From an uncultured Pelagibacteraceae bacterium (GTDB lineage Bacteria > Pseudomonadota > Alphaproteobacteria > Pelagibacterales > Pelagibacteraceae): a stretch of 64,000 nt of DNA. The stretch covers positions 186,001-250,000 of the forward strand of contig CACNIF010000001.1 in NCBI GenBank assembly GCA_902620465.1, written 5' to 3'. Below are positions 43,161 through 52,213 of the stretch, in pieces. Positions within the stretch are counted from its first letter, which is position 1; every line of letters starts with the position of its first letter. The position numbers and the translations under genes were made by a program. The notes beneath the pieces are model-generated. The model did no database searches. It saw only the letters and a list, made by a program, of their open reading frames with translations, and had not been told where the DNA came from.

Positions 43161-43189
43161 TATATGGGAATTATATTTTTTTTTTCAAG
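43161..43189 (-). promoter_or_regulatory. Sigma32 (RpoH)-type heat shock promoter for hsp20
   Basis: Reverse strand CTTGAAA (43183-43189) - 14 nt - CCCATATA. Confidence 0.75.
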
Positions 43190-43195
43190 TATCTT

Positions 43196-45271
43196 TTAAA
43201 TTTTATTTGAAATTTTTAAAATAAATCCATAATCAAAAGCAATTTCTTCTATTGCACCATCTCGACCAGATTTTCCACCGTGTCCCGCATTCATTTCTGT
43301 CTTAAGTAAAAGAAGATTGTTATCGGTTTTATAATCTCTAAGTTTTGCTGTAAATTTTGCAGGTTCGTCAAACAAAACTCTATTATCGCTTAGGCTTGTT
43401 GTGATTAAAATATGAGGATAATCCATTTTTTTAATATTATTGTATGGAGCATAAGAATAAATATATTCGAAATGATCTTTGTTATCTTTAGCATTTCCAA
43501 ACTCGTCAAATTCTCCAACTGTTAATGGAAGTGAGTGGTCTAAGTTTGTAGTTAATGAATCTACAAAAGGTACTGCCATCACTATGCCAAGAAATAATTC
43601 GGGTGCTTCATTCACAACTGCGCCCATTAATAAGCCTCCTGCCGAACCACCCATGCCAATTATTTTACCTTTTGATGTATAATTTCTTTCAATTAGGTTT
43701 TTTGCAACAGAAATGAAATCTTCAAAAGTATTTTTTTTATTAAGAAGTTTACCTTCTTTCCACCATTTCATTCCTCTTTCCATTCCACCCCTTATATGAG
43801 CAGTAACCCAAATGATATCTCTGTTAATTAGACTGAGTCTAGTTGATGAAAAATCAGGAGACATTGAATTACCATAGGATCCATAACCATATAGTAGTAA
43901 ATTTGCCGACCCATCAATTTTAGTTTTTTTGTGTCTAGTTATTGTAATAGGTATCAATCTACCATCGTGAGAAGAGCATTCTAATCTTTCAACAATATAA
44001 TCATCAGTGTTATGACCTGATGGAATTTCCTGTTCCTTTACTAATTTTTTTTCTTTCGTCTTTAAATTATAAAGATAAGTTTTTCCAGGCGTCTTTGGAG
44101 ATGAATATGACAAATAAACTAGATCAGTATTTTTATCTCTTTGTGTCAATGAGATACCAGGGACAATTACTTCTTCATCTGAAAATATTAACTCCTCTTC
44201 TGAATTTGTTTTTATATCTCTTAAGTATAATTTCCGAAGAGCATTTGACTTTTCACTTCTTATAATCCAATCATTTAAAAATATTAAGCCGCCTATAAGA
44301 ACTTCATCTTTAGCATTTATATAAACTTCCCAATTTTGTTTAGATAAATCACTACATCTCTCTATTTTGAAATCTTCAGCATCTTCGTTTGTATGACAAT
44401 AAAAATAATTATTCCAAGATGAAATTGAATAGATTATACCTCTTTTTCTTTTTTTTATTAATTTTGGCTCAGGTTTATGTTCATTAACTTTAAAGTAATA
44501 TTGTTCTGAAGTGTTGTGATCTGAGGTTGTAATAAAAAAATATTTTTCATCCGAACTTAAACTTATTCCAACTGTAAATGCTTCACTTTTTTCCTCAAAA
44601 ATTAATTCATCGTTTTTTATAGATGTTCCAATTTTATGCCTATAAATTTTTCTAGGTCTGTGAAATTCATCAAGTTTTGAATAAAATATATATTTGTCAT
44701 CCAAACTAAAAGTTATACTGCCACTAGTTTCCTCTATTCTTTCTGTTATTTCTTTCCCAGACAAAATATCTCTTAAATAAATAGTATAATATTCTGATCC
44801 TTTTAAATCTAATGAGTATCCTAAATATTTATCATTATAACTTACCTCTAAATCTCCAATTCCAAAGTATTCTGTTTTTAATTTTTCTTTTTCCTTATCT
44901 CCATTCCAAATTTCTTCAATCTCATCAGAACCAATTTTTTTTCTAAGTTTTATAGAATAATTTCCTTCAGTTGTAGTTTTAGTCCAATACTCGTATCTAA
45001 TGTCTTTGAATGGAAGTGAAACGTCATCTAATTTTATTCGACCTTTAATTTCATGAAATAATTTTTTTTCAATTTCTTTATTATCCTTCAAAATATGATC
45101 TGTGTAACTATTTTCTTCCTCTAGATATTTTCTTACTTCAGGAAGTAATTTTGATCCGTCTTTTAAAACCTCGAGGATATTTTCTTGATGAATCCAACTA
45201 TAATTATCTTCCCATGCAACATTGTGACAAGATTTTCTTTCTGGTTTTTTTTTTAGTTGTGGTATTTTCAT
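43196..45271 (-). CDS. ptrB: Oligopeptidase B / S9 prolyl oligopeptidase family
   Basis: WEDNYSWIHQEN..., IIGMGGSAGGLLMGAVVNEAPELF (GGSAGG nucleophile), HGGKSGRDGAIEEIAFDYGFIL. Confidence 0.94.
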   Translation of the reverse strand: MKIPQLKKKPERKSCHNVAWEDNYSWIHQENILEVLKDGSKLLPEVRKYLEEENSYTDHILKDNKEIEKKLFHEIKGRIKLDDVSLPFKDIRYEYWTKTTTEGNYSIKLRKKIGSDEIEEIWNGDKEKEKLKTEYFGIGDLEVSYNDKYLGYSLDLKGSEYYTIYLRDILSGKEITERIEETSGSITFSLDDKYIFYSKLDEFHRPRKIYRHKIGTSIKNDELIFEEKSEAFTVGISLSSDEKYFFITTSDHNTSEQYYFKVNEHKPEPKLIKKRKRGIIYSISSWNNYFYCHTNEDAEDFKIERCSDLSKQNWEVYINAKDEVLIGGLIFLNDWIIRSEKSNALRKLYLRDIKTNSEEELIFSDEEVIVPGISLTQRDKNTDLVYLSYSSPKTPGKTYLYNLKTKEKKLVKEQEIPSGHNTDDYIVERLECSSHDGRLIPITITRHKKTKIDGSANLLLYGYGSYGNSMSPDFSSTRLSLINRDIIWVTAHIRGGMERGMKWWKEGKLLNKKNTFEDFISVAKNLIERNYTSKGKIIGMGGSAGGLLMGAVVNEAPELFLGIVMAVPFVDSLTTNLDHSLPLTVGEFDEFGNAKDNKDHFEYIYSYAPYNNIKKMDYPHILITTSLSDNRVLFDEPAKFTAKLRDYKTDNNLLLLKTEMNAGHGGKSGRDGAIEEIAFDYGFILKISNKI

Positions 45272-45286
45272 AATGAAAACAGTTAT

Positions 45287-45790
45287 ATGAATATAATTAT
45301 TTATACAGTAGTAATATTAGTCATTTTTTATTTCCTTTTGAAATACATCAGTAATATCTCATCAAAAAAACTTTCAAAAGGTTTAAGACTGCTGATAATA
45401 ATCGGATTAATTTTTTTAGCAATTCTGTTTGCAATTGGAGGCAGATTTCTGCTAACTTTGCCACTCACACTCGCTAGTCTTGCTTTATTAAAGTTAAAGG
45501 GTTTATCAATTTTCCAACTAATCTCTCTTTTTAGATTAATTCAAACATTAAGAAGATCAGGTAGATTTTCATTTAATCAATCTCAAAACAATAATATGTC
45601 TACTATGTCTGTAAGTGAAGCTTTTAAAATTTTAAATTTAGATCAAAAAAAGAAGGTTACCAAAGAGGACATAAACAAAGCTTACACAAAAATTCAAAAA
45701 AAAATTCATCCAGATATTTCACCAGAAACCGCAAGATTATCTACTTTAGTTAATGAAGCTAGAGACATTTTGTTAAAGGAAATTATATAA
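45287..45790 (+). CDS. Membrane-anchored J-domain (DnaJ-like, TIM14-type) protein
   Basis: N-terminal TM segments then SEAFKILNLDQKKKVTKEDINKAYTKIQKKIHPDISPETARLSTLVNEARDILL with HPD motif. Confidence 0.8.
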   Translation: MNIIIYTVVILVIFYFLLKYISNISSKKLSKGLRLLIIIGLIFLAILFAIGGRFLLTLPLTLASLALLKLKGLSIFQLISLFRLIQTLRRSGRFSFNQSQNNNMSTMSVSEAFKILNLDQKKKVTKEDINKAYTKIQKKIHPDISPETARLSTLVNEARDILLKEII

Positions 45791-46709
45791 AGTTCTTAAC
45801 TTTATTAATTATCATTTCAACTGTTATTGAATCTGGATCAAAGCTTGATCCATGAGTGATTTTATTTATGTCGGCACCAGGTGGGATAATCCTAAATTGA
45901 TTTTTACTGTAATCAGAATAAGCTTTTGGTGTATCCAATAAAATTACGAAACTAGGTTTATTCATTTGACTTGAAACATGGTGCCCGAATGAGTCATTTC
46001 CAATAAAAATATCACTTAAATAAATATAATATATGATTTCTGATACATCTTTAGAGCTTAAAGATTCACAATTACCTTTTTTTACTTGGTTTATAATTTT
46101 AATTGCGCCTTCTTCCTCATTTTTTCCACAAACTAAGTAAAAATGATAATCCCCAATATTGTTAAATTTATTTATTAAAGATGCAAAATTATTATATCCC
46201 CATCTAGTTGTCGGACCAGAAGAGCCTATTCCAAGTACAATTTTCTTTTGTTTACCAAGATTATATTTTTTAATTTTTTCACTATTTAGAGAAATTTGAG
46301 TTTCAGTTGGGCAATTTTTAATATTTAAAGATTGTTCTGTAAAAGTTTTAGCAGCATTTACAAGATGTAAATTTTTTTTTTTAAATAAAGGATAATGATA
46401 AATATTTTTTATACCAGCAATTTTACAAGCTAGATAATGTCTTATACTTGGATAAAAAATAAAGATATTTTCAAAATTAAATTTCTTTATAAAGACTGAT
46501 AAGTTTATTATATCAAAAAAGTTTCTATGAAATTTATCTAAATAATTTACACTTTTAATTAAGGGGTCGTCTATCAAAACTCTATTTAGATTTGGACATA
46601 ATGTGATCAGTTCAACTTTACCAAATTTTTTTGCAATCTGATGACAGTAACTAAGATGTAACAAATTAGCTCCTAAACCCTTATAGCTTAAAAAAATTCC
46701 TGTTTTCAT
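45783..46709 (-). CDS. Glycosyltransferase family 9 / heptosyltransferase-like
   Basis: KIVLGIGSSGPTTRWGYNNFASLINKF, YLSDIFIGNDSFGHHVSSQMNKPSFVIL. Confidence 0.75.
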   Translation of the reverse strand: MKTGIFLSYKGLGANLLHLSYCHQIAKKFGKVELITLCPNLNRVLIDDPLIKSVNYLDKFHRNFFDIINLSVFIKKFNFENIFIFYPSIRHYLACKIAGIKNIYHYPLFKKKNLHLVNAAKTFTEQSLNIKNCPTETQISLNSEKIKKYNLGKQKKIVLGIGSSGPTTRWGYNNFASLINKFNNIGDYHFYLVCGKNEEEGAIKIINQVKKGNCESLSSKDVSEIIYYIYLSDIFIGNDSFGHHVSSQMNKPSFVILLDTPKAYSDYSKNQFRIIPPGADINKITHGSSFDPDSITVEMIINKVKNFI

Positions 46710-46747
46710 AAATGTGATTTTTCTATTATACTTACAAGTAAAAATAT

Positions 46748-47632
46748 ATGTCTAAAATAAATGGAATATATGCTGCAGGAATGTCAATCTTTAATAAAGA
46801 TTTAAGCCTCAACATAGAAAAAACAATTCTACATGCTGAAAACATTATAGACAAAGGATGTCATGGTGTTGCAATATTTGGGAGCACTGGACAAGCACAA
46901 TTGATCTCGATCTCAGAAAAAATTAAGCTTTTAAATAATTTATCAAAAAGTAAATACAAAAATAAGTTTATAATAGGTAATGGGCTCAATTCTTTAAGTG
47001 AAACAATAAACTATATTAAAATAGCATTATCTTTAAATTTTGAAAATTTCTTAATTATGCCACCTGCATATTATAAATATAGTGATAAGGAAGTAATTAC
47101 TTTTTACTCAAAAATTGTAGAGGCGGCCCCGAATTCAAGGATTATACTTTATAATTTTGAAAAGTTATGTGGTTATAAATTTAGTTTAGAATGTGTGCAA
47201 GAGCTAGTCAAAAAATTTCCTGAACAAATAATTGGTATAAAAGATAGTTCTTACAATATTTATAAAAATTTAAGATTAAAAGATTTTTCAATTCTTCCTG
47301 GATCAGAAACCAAGCTTGTTGAAGGTTTAGAAATAGGTTGTTCAGGAATAATCACAGCTACATGTAATGTTACTGCAGAGTTATCCAGGAAAGTTTATGA
47401 TGACTTCATTTCAAAAAAAACTCAAACTGAGAATGAAAAATTGATTAATGTTAGGTCTGCTTTTGATAAATATAATCTTATTTCTGGCTTGCATTCATAT
47501 TGTGCAAAAGAAAATGACATATTTAAAAATGTATTACCTCCACTAACTCTTTTAACCAAAGAGAATGAGAAAGAATTATTTGAAAATCTTAAAAATTTAA
47601 ATTTTAAAATTAAATCTTTACTGGCGGCCTAA
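46748..47632 (+). CDS. Dihydrodipicolinate synthase/N-acetylneuraminate lyase family aldolase (divergent)
   Basis: GCHGVAIFGSTGQAQLISISEK, ILYNFEKLCGYKF, IIGIKDSSYN (Schiff-base Lys). Confidence 0.85.
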   Translation: MSKINGIYAAGMSIFNKDLSLNIEKTILHAENIIDKGCHGVAIFGSTGQAQLISISEKIKLLNNLSKSKYKNKFIIGNGLNSLSETINYIKIALSLNFENFLIMPPAYYKYSDKEVITFYSKIVEAAPNSRIILYNFEKLCGYKFSLECVQELVKKFPEQIIGIKDSSYNIYKNLRLKDFSILPGSETKLVEGLEIGCSGIITATCNVTAELSRKVYDDFISKKTQTENEKLINVRSAFDKYNLISGLHSYCAKENDIFKNVLPPLTLLTKENEKELFENLKNLNFKIKSLLAA

Positions 47633-47633
47633 C

Positions 47634-48821
47634 ATGCAACTTGCTAGATTTCTAAACAATGTTTTTAAAGATGGTGGTTTTATTCTTACTGATGCAAATT
47701 ATAGAGACTATATCATAGGAAAACCAGGTAATGATCCTATTAAATTAAGAATCTTAAATAAAAAACTTCATTATAAATTATTACTTCATCCAGATCTGTA
47801 TTTTGGTGAGGCTTATACTAATGGTGAAATAATTATTGAGAACGGCACTATCACAGATTTTTTAGATCTTGCTTTGAAGAATATTGGAAGAGGAGAAGTT
47901 AATTTATTTAGTTATATTATGAATAGAATTAGAGGCTCGTATAGATATTTAACAAATTTTAATTTTATTAAAAAATCTAAAATGAATGTTTCCCATCATT
48001 ATGACATATCTGACGACTTATATGATCTATTTTTAGATCCTAAAAGACAATATTCATGTGGTTACTTTCGTAATGAAAACGATAGTCTTGAAACAGCACA
48101 AAATAATAAAATTCAACATATAATAAAAAAATTGAATTTAAAGCCAGACCAAAAAGTTTTAGATATTGGTTGTGGGTGGGGGTCGTTAGCAATCGATATT
48201 GCAAAGAATTCAAAATGTGAAGTAACAGGGATTACGTTATCAGAAAACCAACTTTATTACTGCAAAAGAAAAGCAGCTGAACAAAATTTAGAAAATCAGG
48301 TGAAGTTTAGATTGATTGACTATAGAGAGCTTAAGGAAAAATTTGATAGAATTGTAAGTGTCGGAATGTTTGAACACGTGGGACGTAAATTTTATAAAAA
48401 ATTTTTTAGACAAATTCAAAATTTATTAAATGACAATGGAGTTTCATTAATACATACCATAGGATCAGTAAATCCACCCAGGGATCCTCATCCATGGATA
48501 ACCAAGTATATTTTTCCAGGTGGTTATACACCAAGTTTAAGTGAGGTCACAACACCCATAGAGCAAGCAGGTCTAGTTGTTACAGATATCGAAGTTTTGA
48601 GATTACATTATTCACACACTTTAAGACACTGGAAAGAAAATTGCATAAGAAATAGAGAAAAAATTATTAAAATGTTTGATGAGAAATTTTTTCGAATGTG
48701 GGAGTTTTATCTTGCGGGGTGTGAGATGGCTTTCAAGTGGGGTGATCAAGTTGTATATCAATTTCAACTTACAAAAAATTATGGATCTACTCCAGTCACT
48801 AGGGACTATATTTATCAATAA
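47634..48821 (+). CDS. cfa: Cyclopropane-fatty-acyl-phospholipid synthase family methyltransferase
   Basis: HYDISDDLYDLFLDPKRQYSCGYF, VLDIGCGWGSLAIDIAK, VSVGMFEHVGRKFYKKFF, GGYTPSLSEV. Confidence 0.93.
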   Translation: MQLARFLNNVFKDGGFILTDANYRDYIIGKPGNDPIKLRILNKKLHYKLLLHPDLYFGEAYTNGEIIIENGTITDFLDLALKNIGRGEVNLFSYIMNRIRGSYRYLTNFNFIKKSKMNVSHHYDISDDLYDLFLDPKRQYSCGYFRNENDSLETAQNNKIQHIIKKLNLKPDQKVLDIGCGWGSLAIDIAKNSKCEVTGITLSENQLYYCKRKAAEQNLENQVKFRLIDYRELKEKFDRIVSVGMFEHVGRKFYKKFFRQIQNLLNDNGVSLIHTIGSVNPPRDPHPWITKYIFPGGYTPSLSEVTTPIEQAGLVVTDIEVLRLHYSHTLRHWKENCIRNREKIIKMFDEKFFRMWEFYLAGCEMAFKWGDQVVYQFQLTKNYGSTPVTRDYIYQ

Positions 48822-48850
48822 ATTATTGATAGAATCTTACCTCCTTTAAA

Positions 48851-50038
48851 ATGAAAAAAAAAAACAAAAAATCAAAGAGAAAAAAGAGAGTAAAAAGAAA
48901 AAAAACTAAACTGAAAAATATCAAAAAAGTTAGGAAAAAGATAATTATTTCAAGGAAAAAGAGGAAAAACAAAAAAAAGAAAAAAAAGAAAAAAAATATA
49001 AATCTTAAAAAAAATAAAAACTATATACCTAAAACTAAAAATCAAAGTTTAATTTCAAAAATTGTAAAATTCCAATTATCGATTAAATCAAACTTTGATT
49101 TTAAAATTAATTTAAACCCTGAAAGATACATCCAAAGTTTTTTTGATAAAATTTCCGAAACAATTTCAAATTACAAAGTAATTAAAAAAGAGGAAAAAAG
49201 AAGAATTAAGATAGAACAAATTGAAAAAGAGAGAATTGAGAAAATTGAGCTACAAAAAGCAAAACAAGAAGAGGTGCTTGAAAAAACTCGACTAAAAGAG
49301 AAGGCCTTAAAGGAGGAAGCAAGGTTAGAAAAGCAAAGAAATAAAGATATAAAATTATTTTTAAGAAAAGAACAAGCAATTTTAAGAAGAGAACAAGCCG
49401 AAAAACAAAAACAATTTTTAAAGCAACTTCAACTAGAGCGTCAAATTGAAAAGTTTAGAATAAGAGAAGTAAAAGAATTAGAAAAACTTGAGAAAATAGC
49501 GCTTAAAGAGAAGAGAGAGGATTATCAAGGGTTACAAGAAAGGATTGATAAACTTAAAGAAAAATACCGAGTTATTAGAGACCAAAAGATCAAGGAGAGA
49601 GTAGAAGCCCTTGGTGTTAAATTACAAGGTAACGAAGACAGAGAAACGTTACTAATTAAGGAAAAAGAATATACTTTAGCGAGACAAAAAGTTGAGTTTG
49701 CCTTAGAAAGTTTTTATAGAAGTGCAAGCAGTCTAGTATTTCAATTGAACAAAAGACACATTACAAGAGATATGTCGATTTTGCGGTGTATAGACAGAAG
49801 ATTTGAAACCGGTGAGATTTTTATAAAATGGGATGAAGCTGAAGATGAAGATTGGTTATTATTAATTTACATTAAAAATAATTCACCCGATGAAGGAATA
49901 GTAATAGAGGATAAAACAAATCCTGAAAAAAATCATTCATATGAATTTAAAAATATTGATATTTTTAAAGCCTCAGACACAATGGTGGACGCTTTGACAC
50001 AATTAATTGCTAGCAAAAGATCACAAAATAACAATTAA
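48851..50038 (+). CDS. Lys-rich, coiled-coil protein of unknown function
   Basis: 395 aa; extremely basic N-terminus (KKKNKKSKRKKRVKRKKTK...), Glu/Lys/Arg heptad-rich centre, acidic globular C-terminus. Confidence 0.8.
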   Translation: MKKKNKKSKRKKRVKRKKTKLKNIKKVRKKIIISRKKRKNKKKKKKKKNINLKKNKNYIPKTKNQSLISKIVKFQLSIKSNFDFKINLNPERYIQSFFDKISETISNYKVIKKEEKRRIKIEQIEKERIEKIELQKAKQEEVLEKTRLKEKALKEEARLEKQRNKDIKLFLRKEQAILRREQAEKQKQFLKQLQLERQIEKFRIREVKELEKLEKIALKEKREDYQGLQERIDKLKEKYRVIRDQKIKERVEALGVKLQGNEDRETLLIKEKEYTLARQKVEFALESFYRSASSLVFQLNKRHITRDMSILRCIDRRFETGEIFIKWDEAEDEDWLLLIYIKNNSPDEGIVIEDKTNPEKNHSYEFKNIDIFKASDTMVDALTQLIASKRSQNNN

Positions 50039-50069
50039 TTTTTTCTAAATAACAAGGTAGAACTTTAAT

Positions 50070-50363
50070 ATGTTTTTTGGATCAATCATTATGATAATGC
50101 TTTTTTTAATTTTAAAGTATGTATTGGCATGGATTATCTATTACAACAAATTAGATCCGAGACTTGGCGACAGCACTTGGCGATTTACTTATGATTACCC
50201 TGTTTTAGGTGAAAGAGATATCTCCGATTTAGATGATAAAGATTTTGTAAGGTTAAGAAGAAAAAAAAATAAGATTATTTTATTAATGTATTCAATAGTT
50301 CTCATTATGTTTATAACTTCTATGTCTTTGTTGAGTGAAATTTTACTGTTTTTTTTTAGTTAG
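50070..50363 (+). CDS. Small two-TM membrane protein of unknown function
   Basis: 97 aa; two hydrophobic helices flanking YNKLDPRLGDSTWRFTYDYPVLGERDISDLDDKDFVRLRRKKNK. Confidence 0.65.
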   Translation: MFFGSIIMIMLFLILKYVLAWIIYYNKLDPRLGDSTWRFTYDYPVLGERDISDLDDKDFVRLRRKKNKIILLMYSIVLIMFITSMSLLSEILLFFFS

Positions 50364-50707
50364 TTTTTTAATTGTTTTTTATTTTTTAGATATAAGAAGA
50401 ATGCAACTATTTCATAAAAAAAAGAAAATAACGTAAAAATTATTGGTAGTTTAAAAAACTTGTATAAAAAATTATATTTGGGAATTTTTTTCCACACAGC
50501 TAGAAAAGCTTCAGCTCCTTTTAAAATTTTTTCATCTTCTTTAACATGTAGCCTTCGCAAAAGTTCTTTATTACTTTTAGAGGTCTCTTTTTCAGCTATC
50601 TCATTACCCGTAATATCAATCCAATCGATTTCTTGAATCTTCTCTTTTTTATATAAATCAATTTCAGCTTTGCAGATTTTGCATGAATTATTAAAATAAA
50701 CTTTCAT
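50360..50707 (-). CDS. DCC/DUF393 thiol-disulfide oxidoreductase family protein
   Basis: VYFNNSCKICKAEIDLYKKE (CxxC) and WIDITGNE...RLHVKEDEKILKGAEAFLAVWKKIPKYNFLYKFFKLP. Confidence 0.87.
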   Translation of the reverse strand: MKVYFNNSCKICKAEIDLYKKEKIQEIDWIDITGNEIAEKETSKSNKELLRRLHVKEDEKILKGAEAFLAVWKKIPKYNFLYKFFKLPIIFTLFSFFYEIVAFFLYLKNKKQLKN

Positions 50708-50791
50708 ATAAGTAGATTTAATACTATTTATTCAAATAATGTATATGCGTAAAATACTCATATTGAAAATAGTAGATAAAACTTCTAAATA

Positions 50792-52213
50792 ATGCTTTCT
50801 ATGAATAATTTTTTTGAAAAATCTGACATATCTAGATCAGAAGCAGAAAACATTGTATCAGATACACTTAGTAAGTGTGATGATGGAGAACTATATCTAG
50901 AAAATACAAAATCAGAGACATTATTATTAGATGATAATAAAATTAAAAACTCGAGTTATAATTCTGATTTAGGTTTTGGATTTAGAGCTATCTCTGATGA
51001 AATAGTTGCATATTCTCACTCTAATGAAATATCAAAAAATTCATTAAGGCAATCTTCAGAAAATTTAAAATCAACGTTAAAATCTGTTAAAGGTACTTAT
51101 AATCATGAAATTCCTAAATCTAATAAAAAGTATTATGATAATATAAATCCTATTGAACAAAAATCCCTTAATGAAAAGATTAAAATACTTAATGAAGTAA
51201 ATAACTACTTACGCTCTAAAGATAATAACATTAAACAGGTCACAGCCAATTTTTTAGGTGAACAAAAATCAGTTGAAATAATTAGATCTGGCGGAGAGTC
51301 TTTAACTGATGTCCGTCCTTTAATAAGATTCAATGTATCAGTCATGCTTGAGAAAAATGGAAGGAAAGAGTCAGGTGTGTATGGTGTTGGAGGAAGACAA
51401 TCCTACGATTTTTATTTAAAAGATGAAAATTGGAAAAGTGTTTGTGATGAGGCTTTGAGAATAGCTTCAGTAAATTTAGAGAGTAAACCTGCACCAGCTG
51501 GTGAAATGAAAGTTGTACTAGGACCTGGTTGGCCAGCAATATTAATTCATGAGGCTGTTGGTCATGGTTTAGAGGGGGATTTTAATAGAAAGAAAACTTC
51601 TGCTTTTCATAATTTAATGGGCCAAAAAGTTGCTAGTGAAGGAGTTACGATAGTTGATGATGGTACCATCGACAATAGGAGAGGCAGTCTTACTATTGAT
51701 GATGAAGGGACACCAACAGAAAAAACAGTTTTAATTGAGAATGGAATTTTAAAAAACTTTATGCAAGATCGTCTGAATGCACGTTTGATGAAAACGAGAT
51801 CTACCGGTAGTGGAAGAAGAGAAAATTATAGACATATCGTCCTTCCAAGAATGAGAAACACAATGATGTTAAGTGGTAATCAGACCCAAGATGAGATGAT
51901 TAAAGCTGTAGACAAAGGTATATTTGCAGTAAGTTTTGGTGGAGGACAAGTTGACATTACCTCTGGGAAATTTGTATTTAATTGCACCGAAGCTTATGAG
52001 ATTGTTAATGGCAAAATTGGATCTCCAATAAAAGGTGCTACTCTTATCGGAGATGGTCCTTCGAGTTTAAAAGAAGTTTCTATGGTAGGTAATGATATGA
52101 TGATGGATCCGGGAATTGGAACATGTGGAAAAGCTGGCCAAGGTGTTCCCGTTGGTGTTGCTCAACCATCTATTCTAATTAATAAGATGACTGTTGGCGG
52201 CACAAAACTTTAA
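50792..52213 (+). CDS. tldD: Metalloprotease TldD
   Basis: ILIHEAVGHGLEGDFNRKKTSAF (HExxxH), GTPTEKTVLIENGILKNFMQDRLNAR. Confidence 0.97.
   Translation: MLSMNNFFEKSDISRSEAENIVSDTLSKCDDGELYLENTKSETLLLDDNKIKNSSYNSDLGFGFRAISDEIVAYSHSNEISKNSLRQSSENLKSTLKSVKGTYNHEIPKSNKKYYDNINPIEQKSLNEKIKILNEVNNYLRSKDNNIKQVTANFLGEQKSVEIIRSGGESLTDVRPLIRFNVSVMLEKNGRKESGVYGVGGRQSYDFYLKDENWKSVCDEALRIASVNLESKPAPAGEMKVVLGPGWPAILIHEAVGHGLEGDFNRKKTSAFHNLMGQKVASEGVTIVDDGTIDNRRGSLTIDDEGTPTEKTVLIENGILKNFMQDRLNARLMKTRSTGSGRRENYRHIVLPRMRNTMMLSGNQTQDEMIKAVDKGIFAVSFGGGQVDITSGKFVFNCTEAYEIVNGKIGSPIKGATLIGDGPSSLKEVSMVGNDMMMDPGIGTCGKAGQGVPVGVAQPSILINKMTVGGTKL

Noticed and set aside
48851-49020. Poly-A/AG-rich tract resembling low-complexity or a sequencing artefact
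   Set aside because: Reading frame is open through it and continues into a long structured protein; kept as coding, though homopolymer indels here would be worth checking.
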